From: Elusimicrobia bacterium CG03_land_8_20_14_0_80_50_18
GTDB taxonomy: Bacteria > CG03
Assembly: GCA_002780705.1 (NCBI GenBank)
Contig: PEUP01000020.1
Location: 1-6,367, forward strand
Length of the DNA stretch: 6,367 nt
Direction: 5' to 3'
How positions within the stretch are numbered: the stretch's first letter is position 1; every line of letters begins with the position of its first letter. The position numbers and the translations under genes are program-made. The notes beneath the pieces were generated by a model that was not told the DNA's origin, did not search any database, and saw only the letters and a program-made list of their open reading frames with translations. Below are positions 1-5,104 of the stretch, piece by piece.

Positions 1-198
1 TTGAAAATCCGTGAAAACGCTAGGAATATAGCGATTTTCGCCGGACCCGAAGGCGGGTTTACGGACAGTGAGAAGGAGGCCGCCGAAAAAGCGGGACTCC
101 GGCCGGTTTCCGTGGGAGCCAGCACTCTCCGGAGTGAAACCGCGCTTATTGCAGCTTTGGCTATAGGCAGCCTGCCTGCCGGCAGGCAGGGAGGATAA
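1..198 (+). CDS. rsmE: 16S rRNA (uracil-1498-N3)-methyltransferase RsmE, C-terminal fragment
   Basis: This is the 3' end of a gene that begins outside the window, so the TTG at position 1 is not taken as its start. The 65 visible residues carry the C-terminal SPOUT-knot signature of RsmE. FAGPEGGFTDSEKEAA (residues 13-28) matches the family's I-GPEGG-F-E motif, and VGASTLRSETALIAALA (about 38-54) matches its LG-RILR-ETA motif. These two loops form the S-adenosylmethionine-binding trefoil knot. RsmE is a cytosolic enzyme that methylates N3 of U1498 in 16S rRNA of the assembled 30S subunit. The last residues, SLPAGRQGG, are encoded by a 20-bp palindromic repeat and probably form an appended tail rather than part of the fold. 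The TAA stop lies 1 nt before the rpmI start, so the two genes are probably coupled. Family assignment is firm; the missing N-terminus cannot be judged. Confidence 0.9.
   Translation: MKIRENARNIAIFAGPEGGFTDSEKEAAEKAGLRPVSVGASTLRSETALIAALAIGSLPAGRQGG
170..194. repeat. Palindromic repeat, copy 1, at the rsmE/rpmI junction
   Basis: CCTGCCTGCCGGCAGGCAGG (171-190) is a perfect 20-bp inverted repeat. As RNA it can form an 8-bp stem with a CCGG loop. With one extra base on the left and GAGG on the right, the 25-nt block recurs at 1910-1934 with a single difference. Here it lies inside the rsmE reading frame, which it extends with LPAGRQGG, and it ends as the rpmI ribosome binding site. The structure and recurrence are seen directly. 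That it is a dispersed REP-like element is inference. Confidence 0.85.
188..194 (+). promoter_or_regulatory. Ribosome binding site of rpmI, supplied by the palindromic repeat
   Basis: AGGGAGG at 188-194 is a strong Shine-Dalgarno sequence placed 5 nt before the TTG start at 200. It decides the choice of this non-ATG start. Its first three bases belong to the right arm of the palindrome, so a folded hairpin would partly cover it. Confidence 0.75.
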
Positions 199-199
199 A

Positions 200-397
200 T
201 TGCAGAAAAAGATTAAGAAAAAAACCCACCGGGGCGCCGCTAAGAGATTCAGGCTCACCGCCAGTGGTAAAGTGAAGAGAGCTCACGCCTCAAAAGGCCA
301 CCTGAACGGGGGCAAAAGAAGGAAAGAGCTCAGACATCTGAAGAAAAAAGGTTATGTGGACGGAACACAGGAAAAACTCATCCGTTCAATTATATAA
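200..397 (+). CDS. rpmI: 50S ribosomal protein bL35
   Basis: This encodes a 65-residue, very basic protein, the normal length for bL35. Residues 8-24 (KTHRGAAKRFRLTASGK) match the conserved bL35 N-terminus (KT-GAAKRF-TG-GK). The body is rich in Lys and Arg, with the motif HLNGGKRRKELRHLKKK at about 34-50. bL35 is a late-binding protein of the large subunit that packs into 23S rRNA. The start is TTG at 200, chosen because of the AGGGAGG ribosome binding site just upstream and because the family motif begins within a few residues; no in-frame ATG is available. The setting is odd. In most bacteria rpmI sits between infC and rplT, but here its neighbours are rsmE (1 nt upstream) and rpsB (24 nt downstream), and rplT is not in the window. 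The identity is secure. Confidence 0.93.
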   Translation: MQKKIKKKTHRGAAKRFRLTASGKVKRAHASKGHLNGGKRRKELRHLKKKGYVDGTQEKLIRSII

Positions 398-421
398 AGG
401 CGCAGGAGGAAAAGGAAAATC

Positions 422-1231
422 ATGGAAATAAACGCAAAAAAGCTTCTTGAGGTGGGAGCCCACTTCGGTCACAGAAAAAACAAATGGAACCCCAAGATGA
501 AAAAATATATTTACACGGTCCGCAACAGCATTCACATCATCAACATAGAAGAGACCATAAAGTCATTGCAGGATGCCCTGAATTTTGTGCAGAAAACCGT
601 CGCCGAGGGCGGCATAATACTTTTTGTCGGCACTAAGAAACAGGCTCAGGCGGCCATCGTGGAAGAAGCCGAGAGATGCGGGATGCCTTATGTTTCCAAT
701 AGATGGTGGGGCGGGCTTTTTACCAACCTCCAGCAGATAAACGACAGCATAGCCAAATACAAGGATCTTGAGAAAAATATAGAGAGCTACGCGCGGCACA
801 AAAAGATGTACGCGAAGATGATGCGGAAACTGGAAAAGATGCACCGGGACCTCAAGGGCCTCAGAAATTTTTATGAACTTCCCGCGGCCGTTTTTATCGT
901 GGACCCGCACATGGAAGATATCGCCGTCCACGAAGCGCGCTTACTGAACATTCCCATAATCTCGCTCCTGGACACGGACTGCAATCCTGACATAATAGAT
1001 TACCCCATCCCGGCCAATGACGACGCCATCAGGAGCGTCAGGCTCATCACGAGCATGATAGCGGATGCGGTGCTCGAGGGAAAAGGCGTGCCGGTAACAT
1101 CAGGGCCTGAGACGGAAGCGAAAAAAACGGCAGCGGATGAAAAAACCGATGATAAAGCTGAAGTCGGCGCTGTCAAAAGCGATGCCGAAAATGCGGAACA
1201 GTCGGTGCCGCCGGCAACAATGGAGACCTAA
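422..1231 (+). CDS. rpsB: 30S ribosomal protein uS2
   Basis: The 269-residue product has the S2 landmarks in order: LLEVGAHFGHRKNKWNPKM (8-26), IHIINIEET (37-45), FVGTKKQAQ (68-76), NRWWGGLFTN (93-102), PAAVFIVDP (154-162), and IPIISLLDTDCNPDIIDYPI (177-196) followed by PANDDAIRS (197-205). uS2 is one of the last proteins to join the 30S subunit, where it binds near the head-body junction beside bS1. The motif NRWWGGLFTN has Trp-Trp where many homologues read NRWLGG. Residues about 224-269 form a low-complexity tail rich in Ala, Glu, Lys and Asp, which is presumably flexible. The ATG at 422 has AGGAGG at 404-409, at a somewhat long spacing, with a second purine run closer in. The gap from rpmI is only 24 nt, so the separate long leader that carries S2 autoregulation in some bacteria is not present here. 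tsf follows after 1 nt. Confidence 0.97.
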   Translation: MEINAKKLLEVGAHFGHRKNKWNPKMKKYIYTVRNSIHIINIEETIKSLQDALNFVQKTVAEGGIILFVGTKKQAQAAIVEEAERCGMPYVSNRWWGGLFTNLQQINDSIAKYKDLEKNIESYARHKKMYAKMMRKLEKMHRDLKGLRNFYELPAAVFIVDPHMEDIAVHEARLLNIPIISLLDTDCNPDIIDYPIPANDDAIRSVRLITSMIADAVLEGKGVPVTSGPETEAKKTAADEKTDDKAEVGAVKSDAENAEQSVPPATMET

Positions 1232-1232
1232 A

Positions 1233-1826
1233 ATGGAAATAACGACAAATCTGATAATGGAACTGAGGAAACGCACAAATGCCGGTATCATGGATTGTAA
1301 AAACGCCCTCAAAGAAGCCGGCTGCGATATGGATAAAGCCGGAAAAATCCTCAGAGAGAAAGGCATACTGAAAATGCAGGCGCGTCTGGGCAGGCTCAGC
1401 GACGAGGGCAGGATCTATTCCTACATACACCCCGGCGGCAAAGTCGGGGTGCTGGTGGAAATAGCTTCCGAGACCGATTTCGTGGCCAAAAGCGATGATT
1501 TCACAAATCTGCTCAAAGAAACAGCTCTCCAGATCGCCGGAATGAAGCCCTTATATTTGCAGAAAGAAGAAGTGCCGGAGAATGTGCTTGAGGAAGAAAA
1601 GCAAGTCCTTCTTAAGAATACCGATCTTTCCAAAAAACCGCCGGCGATAGCGGAAAAAATAATTGAGGGAAAACTCTCAAAATTTTATGAAAGCGCATGT
1701 CTGCTTGAACAGCCCTACTTCCGGGACGAAAAAGTAAAATTCAAAAATTACTTCAATGGCGCCGCCGCTTCTTTCGGCGAAGCCGTAAAGATCAACCGCT
1801 TTACCAGATACGAAATCGGCCAGTGA
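1233..1826 (+). CDS. tsf: Elongation factor Ts, short form
   Basis: EF-Ts is the cytosolic nucleotide exchange factor that releases GDP from EF-Tu. The N-terminal UBA-like helical region is clear: LRKRTNAGIMDCKNALKEAG (11-30) and the continuation to LREKG (40-44). The EF-Tu-contacting motif TDFVAK is at 81-86, after GKVGVLVEIASE. The strand-helix sequence CLLEQPYFRDEKV (156-168) is also typical. At 197 residues it is much shorter than the E. coli protein (283) and resembles the compact single-core forms of Thermus type. Most of the second half of the core and the coiled-coil insertion appear absent. The frame stays open upstream to 1137, but the ATG at 1233 is chosen because the family N-terminus begins there, 1 nt after the rpsB stop, with GGAGA at 1222-1226 as ribosome binding site. 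pyrH, the usual next gene, is missing. Confidence 0.95.
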   Translation: MEITTNLIMELRKRTNAGIMDCKNALKEAGCDMDKAGKILREKGILKMQARLGRLSDEGRIYSYIHPGGKVGVLVEIASETDFVAKSDDFTNLLKETALQIAGMKPLYLQKEEVPENVLEEEKQVLLKNTDLSKKPPAIAEKIIEGKLSKFYESACLLEQPYFRDEKVKFKNYFNGAAASFGEAVKINRFTRYEIGQ

Positions 1827-1838
1827 GCCGGGGGATAT

Positions 1839-1863
1839 GTCTGCCTGTATCCGGCGGGCAGAC
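1839..1863. repeat. Imperfect palindrome related to the LPAGRQ-type repeat
   Basis: GTCTGCC (1839-1845) pairs perfectly with GGCAGAC (1857-1863). The stem can extend by a G-C pair and two G-T wobbles to leave a 5-nt loop. The CTGCCTG core resembles the palindromes at 171-190 and 1911-1930, so this looks like a diverged third member of the same family. The lack of a following U-run argues against a terminator. Confidence 0.65.
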
Positions 1864-1864
1864 C

Positions 1865-1899
1865 GCATCCGCGAAGCGGTAAGAATCCGCTGCGGACGC
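1865..1899. repeat. Nested hairpin in the tsf-frr gap
   Basis: GCATCCGC (1865-1872) pairs with GCGGACGC (1892-1899), with one mismatch. Inside it, GCGG (1876-1879) pairs with CCGC (1887-1890), giving an interrupted but long stem-loop. Alternative local hairpins also exist (CCGC-GAA-GCGG at 1869-1879 and TCCG-CTG-CGGA at 1886-1896). The complementarity is read directly; the folded state is inferred. Confidence 0.6.
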
Positions 1900-1909
1900 A
1901 AGGCTGAAA

Positions 1910-1934
1910 GCCTGCCTACCGGCAGGCAGGGAGG
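1910..1934. repeat. Palindromic repeat, copy 2, directly before frr
   Basis: CCTGCCTACCGGCAGGCAGG (1911-1930) is the same palindrome as at 171-190, with A in place of G at 1918. As RNA it forms a 7-bp stem (1911-1917 with 1924-1930) and a 6-nt loop. The flanking G and the GAGG tail are also identical, so the two copies share 24 of 25 bases. As in copy 1, the right edge supplies the ribosome binding site of the next gene. Confidence 0.85.
1928..1934 (+). promoter_or_regulatory. Ribosome binding site of frr, supplied by the palindromic repeat
   Basis: AGGGAGG at 1928-1934 stands 8 nt before the frr ATG at 1943. The first three bases are in the right arm of palindrome copy 2, so hairpin formation would compete with ribosome binding at its 5' edge. 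Confidence 0.75.
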
Positions 1935-1942
1935 TACGCAAG

Positions 1943-2485
1943 ATGCTTGAATTCCAGAAAGACGCTGAAAAAATAGTGGAAAATCTGAAAGAGGAACTCG
2001 GTAAAATACGCACTTCGCGGGCATCTGAAGGGATACTGGACACCGTGACGGTACCTTATTACGGCCAGGAATCACCAATCAAAAACTGCGCCGCGATCAA
2101 TATACCGAATCCCAAAACCATAGAAATCCATCCATGGGATGTCAAAATGACATCGGTGATATCCACCGCCATACTGAAAGCAAACATAGGCTTCACGCCG
2201 CAGGTGACGGGCAATATTGTGCGCCTCAACATGCCGCCCATGACCGGAGAGAGGCGCAATCAGGTCAAAAAAATAGCCGCCAGCATCGGCGAAGAACACA
2301 AGGTGAGTGTACGAAACCTCCGGCGGAAAAAAATGAGCGAACTCAACGCTCAGGAACATGCCAAAGAAATCTCAAAAGATCAGCTCCGCGCCTCGGAAAA
2401 AGAAATTCAGAAGATAGTGGACGCGATGACAAAGTCCATAGACGAACTGCGCGCGAAAAAAGAACAAGAAATAGACAGCGAATGA
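1943..2485 (+). CDS. frr: Ribosome recycling factor
   Basis: The 180-residue product is close to the usual 185 residues of RRF. With EF-G it splits the post-termination ribosome in the cytosol. Domain I (a three-helix bundle) is formed by the N-terminal helix, with LGKIRTSRAS at about 19-28, and the long C-terminal helices. These begin at about residue 101, include TGERRNQVKKIA (101-112) and VSVRNLRRK (121-129), and run to the end. VRN-RR is the most conserved RRF motif and contacts 23S rRNA. Domain II (about 29-98) contains VTVPYYGQESPIK and the NIPNPKTIEIHPWD segment. The ATG at 1943 is fixed by the repeat-borne ribosome binding site and matches family starts. The TGA stop overlaps the uppS ATG by 4 nt. 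pyrH, which normally precedes frr, is replaced by the hairpin-rich gap. Confidence 0.97.
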   Translation: MLEFQKDAEKIVENLKEELGKIRTSRASEGILDTVTVPYYGQESPIKNCAAINIPNPKTIEIHPWDVKMTSVISTAILKANIGFTPQVTGNIVRLNMPPMTGERRNQVKKIAASIGEEHKVSVRNLRRKKMSELNAQEHAKEISKDQLRASEKEIQKIVDAMTKSIDELRAKKEQEIDSE

Positions 2486-3156
2486 CGCCGAGCCACATAG
2501 CCATCATAATGGACGGCAACGGCCGCTGGGCGGAAAAGAGAAGTCTCCCGCGAGTGAAAGGCCACGCCGCCGGAGCGGAGGCGGTGCGCAGGACGGTGGA
2601 GGCCTGCCGGGAAATGGGCGTCAAATGGCTCACTCTCTACGCCTTTTCAACAGAGAACTGGAAGAGAAGCAAAACAGAAATCAATTTCCTTTTTTCCCTT
2701 CTCGGCAAATTCCTTGAAGGCGAAAAAGCGAATATGCTGAAAAACGGCATCCGGCTTAACACAATAGGAGACATTAGCGGGATGCCGGACAACATAGTGA
2801 AAAAAATCAGGGCGATTCAGAAAGCCACAGCCCCTCTCTCCGGGCTCACCCTCACGCTCGCCCTCAATTACGGATCGCGGGATGAAATCATCAGGGCGGT
2901 CAAAAAAATATCCTCCTCAAAACCCGCTGACACACAAAAGGCCTTTGAGGACGCCCTTGACACAAAAGGTATGCCGGACCCGGATATCATAATACGCAGT
3001 TCCGGAGAAATGCGGCTTTCCAACTTCCTCCTTTATCAGGCCGCTTACTCGGAACTGTATTTCACGGACACTCTCTGGCCGGATTTCGGAAAGAAGGAAA
3101 TAGAAAAAGCCCTCGCTTCCTACGCGTCCAGGGACAGGAGATTCGGGGGCTACTGA
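2482..3156 (+). CDS. uppS: Undecaprenyl diphosphate synthase (cis-prenyltransferase)
   Basis: UppS adds isopentenyl diphosphate units in cis to farnesyl diphosphate, giving the C55 lipid carrier for peptidoglycan and other surface polymers. The 224-residue protein shows every cis-prenyltransferase signature. HIAIIMDGNGRWAEKR is at 5-20, with the catalytic Asp at D11. GHAAG is at 27-31, TLYAFSTENWKRS at 51-63 and LNYGSRDEI at 128-136. DPDIIIRSSGEMRLSNFLLY is at 166-185, with diphosphate-binding R172 and R178. ELYFTDTLWPDF is at 191-202, with E191 equivalent to the Mg-binding Glu, and the C-terminal RRFGG is at 219-223. The frame stays open upstream to 2134 inside frr, but the start at 2482 is chosen because the motif begins at residue 5 and ATGA overlaps the frr stop. 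It is slightly shorter than many homologues, with no missing active-site residue. Confidence 0.96.
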   Translation: MTPSHIAIIMDGNGRWAEKRSLPRVKGHAAGAEAVRRTVEACREMGVKWLTLYAFSTENWKRSKTEINFLFSLLGKFLEGEKANMLKNGIRLNTIGDISGMPDNIVKKIRAIQKATAPLSGLTLTLALNYGSRDEIIRAVKKISSSKPADTQKAFEDALDTKGMPDPDIIIRSSGEMRLSNFLLYQAAYSELYFTDTLWPDFGKKEIEKALASYASRDRRFGGY

Positions 3157-3977
3157 TGGGGCAGAGACTTCTGACGGCCGCTGTCGTAATACCCGTAATC
3201 CTGGCCTTCATATGGGTGGGGACACTGCCTTTCTTCATTGTAGCCGCGGTGATACTGATGATAGCCCAGTGGGAGTTTTACGGCATCGCGGCTTCTCCCC
3301 AGATTTCGCCGCATAAAGGCATCTGCCTCAGCGCCGGGTTTCTCATACTGGCCTCCGCCTATCTGCGTCCTTCAAACATGCTCCTCTCAAGCCAGAAAGG
3401 AATCCCCGCGCTTGTGCTGACCCTCAGTCTCGCGGCTCTCCTGGTCGGGCATCTTTTCGGCAAGAACATAAGGTACTTCATTGAATCCCTGGGGGTGTCT
3501 ATGGCCGGCATATTCATGATACCGTGGCTGGGTAGTTACTTCATACTCCTCAGGGACATCGCGCCTTACGGCAGGGAATATTTCCTCCTGATGATAGGAG
3601 GCGTGTGGATAGTGGACACCGCGGCCTATATCGTAGGCTCAAAATACGGAAAGAAAAAACTCGCGAAAACCATAAGCCCCAACAAAACGGCGCTCGGATT
3701 CATAGCCGGCGTGATCGCGGGAGTGGCATTCGCTTTTATATGGCATCTCGTCGCGAAGCTCGAATTTATCAACACCCTGGATCTTGTCGTGATGGGATTG
3801 ATAATCGGCATATCCTCCCAGATCGGAGACCTCATAGAATCAATGGTCAAGCGCGCGGGCCTGGTCAAAGACAGCGGCCTCATGTTTCCCGGCCACGGCG
3901 GGGCATACGACAGAATAGACAGTCTGCTCACGGCGGCGCCCTGTCTCTACTATTACATCGTGATCTTCATACGGTGA
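3156..3977 (+). CDS. cdsA: Phosphatidate cytidylyltransferase (CDP-diglyceride synthase)
   Basis: CdsA is an integral membrane enzyme that converts phosphatidic acid and CTP to CDP-diacylglycerol, the precursor of bacterial phospholipids. The 273-residue product is strongly hydrophobic. It has several likely membrane segments, at about 5-23, 25-43, 57-71, 84-100, 115-132, 142-160, 180-200 and 208-222. The cytoplasmic active-site region is intact: DTAAYIVGSKYGKKKL (154-169), ISPNKTALG (173-181), QIGDLIESMVKR (222-233) and VKDSGLMFPGHGGAYDRIDS (237-256). The last is the CdsA family signature with its KD, HGG and DR-D residues. Two small departures are visible: SPNKTALG where SPKKTxEG is common, and Ala after HGG where a larger hydrophobic residue is usual. 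The ATG shares its first base with the uppS TGA, and purine runs at 3136-3140 and 3145-3149 can serve as ribosome binding site. The cdsA stop overlaps the dxr start. Confidence 0.95.
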   Translation: MGQRLLTAAVVIPVILAFIWVGTLPFFIVAAVILMIAQWEFYGIAASPQISPHKGICLSAGFLILASAYLRPSNMLLSSQKGIPALVLTLSLAALLVGHLFGKNIRYFIESLGVSMAGIFMIPWLGSYFILLRDIAPYGREYFLLMIGGVWIVDTAAYIVGSKYGKKKLAKTISPNKTALGFIAGVIAGVAFAFIWHLVAKLEFINTLDLVVMGLIIGISSQIGDLIESMVKRAGLVKDSGLMFPGHGGAYDRIDSLLTAAPCLYYYIVIFIR

Positions 3978-5104
3978 AGAAAACTTCCGTGAATATCTGT
4001 CTGATGGGCTCTACCGGCTCCATAGGCCGGCAGGCGCTGGAGGTTGTGGAAAAAAACAGCTCTCTCAGGATAGCCGCCATGTCCGCTCATTCCAACACCA
4101 GACTTTTCAGCGAACAACTGAAAAAAATCAAACCCGAAAAAGCCTGTATAACGGATCCCGCCGCGTTTGAAAGATACGGAAGCGCGCGGACAGGCGGGAC
4201 AAAAATACTGCCTCCCGGCGAATTGAGCGCCCTGTGTACAGACAAAAAAATTGATCTTGTCCTTGCCGGCTCTTCGGGCAGCTCCGCGCTCATCCCCATA
4301 TTTGATGCCCTCTCAGCGGGTAAAACCGTGGCGGTCGCCAACAAAGAACCCATCGTAATGGCGGGAGATATTTTAAATGCGGCCGCCAAAAAATACGGAG
4401 GCAGGATATTGCCTGTGGATTCCGAGCACAGCGCTGTTTTCCAATGCCTGGAAAATTCAAAAAGCCCTCCGGAGAAAATATATATAACCGCATCCGGCGG
4501 AGCTATCCTACGCGCGGGCAAACGGAAGATAACGCCCGGATTCATACTGGCTCATCCCGTCTGGAAAATGGGCAGAAAGATCACCGTTGATTCTTCCACG
4601 GGCATGAACAAGGGACTTGAAGTCATTGAGGCCCATCACCTTTTCTCCGTGAATTTCTCCGCGATAAGCGTGCTGCTTCACCCGAAAGCCCTTATACACG
4701 GCATGGTGGAATTTGCCGACGGAAGCGTCAGCGCGTATCTCTCCGAACCCGATATGAAGATACCCATAAGTTATGCCCTGAATTATCCTCAAAAAAGGAA
4801 GATGAGCCGGAGATGTGATTTCACGGCTATGGATCTGAGGCTGGAAAAATATCCCGCCGATAAATTCATCTGTTTCAAGCTCGCTCTTGAGGCCGGAAAA
4901 AAAGGCGGACTCTATCCGTCGGCCCTGGTCGGCGCCAATGAAACGGCGGTGAACGCTTTCCTCGATGAACGCATTTCTTTCCCGCGCATAGCGGAAATAA
5001 TCAGGAAAACGCTTTCTGAAACGCCGAAAATGCGCTACAATATCCCCAACGCGCTGCGTGTTGAGCAATGGGCGAAAGAGCGCGCGGAAAAACTTATAAA
5101 ATGA
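3974..5104 (+). CDS. dxr: 1-deoxy-D-xylulose 5-phosphate reductoisomerase
   Basis: Dxr converts DXP to MEP with NADPH, the committed step of the non-mevalonate isoprenoid pathway, in the cytosol. The 376-residue protein starts with the Rossmann motif MGSTGSIG (11-18). It continues with VANKEPIVMAG (121-131) and the metal site PVDSEHSAVFQ (147-157; D149, E151). Next are TASGG (172-176; S174), HPVWKMG (194-200; the His and Trp of the substrate flap) and DSSTGMNKGLE (206-216; S207, N212, K213, E216). The C-terminal part holds PDMKIPISYAL (259-269) and GANETAVNAFL (320-330). All expected catalytic and metal ligands are present. Several neighbouring positions differ from the common consensus: TASGGAIL for TASGGPFR, HPKALIHGM for HPQSIVHSM, and STGMNK for ATMMNK. 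The frame is open from 3605, but GTG at 3974 is chosen because it overlaps the cdsA stop by 4 nt and the Rossmann motif follows at once. The product should feed UppS substrate synthesis. Confidence 0.95.
   Translation: MKKTSVNICLMGSTGSIGRQALEVVEKNSSLRIAAMSAHSNTRLFSEQLKKIKPEKACITDPAAFERYGSARTGGTKILPPGELSALCTDKKIDLVLAGSSGSSALIPIFDALSAGKTVAVANKEPIVMAGDILNAAAKKYGGRILPVDSEHSAVFQCLENSKSPPEKIYITASGGAILRAGKRKITPGFILAHPVWKMGRKITVDSSTGMNKGLEVIEAHHLFSVNFSAISVLLHPKALIHGMVEFADGSVSAYLSEPDMKIPISYALNYPQKRKMSRRCDFTAMDLRLEKYPADKFICFKLALEAGKKGGLYPSALVGANETAVNAFLDERISFPRIAEIIRKTLSETPKMRYNIPNALRVEQWAKERAEKLIK

Larger units (their letters stand above)
1827..1942. other. Structured non-coding gap between tsf and frr, where pyrH is usually found
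   Basis: This 116-nt spacer is the only sizeable gap in an otherwise abutting gene run. It is almost wholly made of inverted repeats: a hairpin at 1839-1863, a nested stem at 1865-1899, a small hairpin at 1901-1913 (AGGCT-GAA-AGCCT), and a palindrome at 1911-1930. The last two share the bases AGCCT (1909-1913) and so cannot form together. I see no pyrH remnant, no convincing promoter, and no T-run that would make any hairpin an intrinsic terminator. It may act as an mRNA-stability, processing or translation-control element, or may simply be an accumulation of repeats. Confidence 0.7.

Noticed and set aside
1137..1232. Upstream extension of the tsf frame by 32 codons inside rpsB
   Set aside because: The extension is basic, unconserved and fully overlaps the rpsB 3' end. 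The EF-Ts family N-terminus begins at the ATG at 1233, which has a ribosome binding site.
1839..1899. Intrinsic terminator after tsf
   Set aside because: The hairpins are GC-rich, but none is followed by a run of T on either strand.
1827..1942. CRISPR array or riboswitch in the tsf-frr gap
   Set aside because: The repeats are palindromes of different sequence without regular spacers, and no known riboswitch core is recognisable.
2134..2481. Long N-terminal extension of uppS overlapping frr
   Set aside because: The extra 116 codons are a shadow of frr in another frame, and cis-prenyltransferases begin just before the MDGNGRW motif. The ATGA overlap at 2482 is the natural start.
3605..3973. 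Extension of dxr by 123 codons over cdsA
   Set aside because: It is Arg- and His-rich, low-complexity shadow translation of cdsA. Dxr proteins begin close to the GSTGSIG motif, and GTG at 3974 overlaps the cdsA stop.
4508..5068. 186-codon open frame on the - strand opposite dxr
   Set aside because: It is antisense to the conserved dxr and has no recognisable domain or independent ribosome binding site that I can see.
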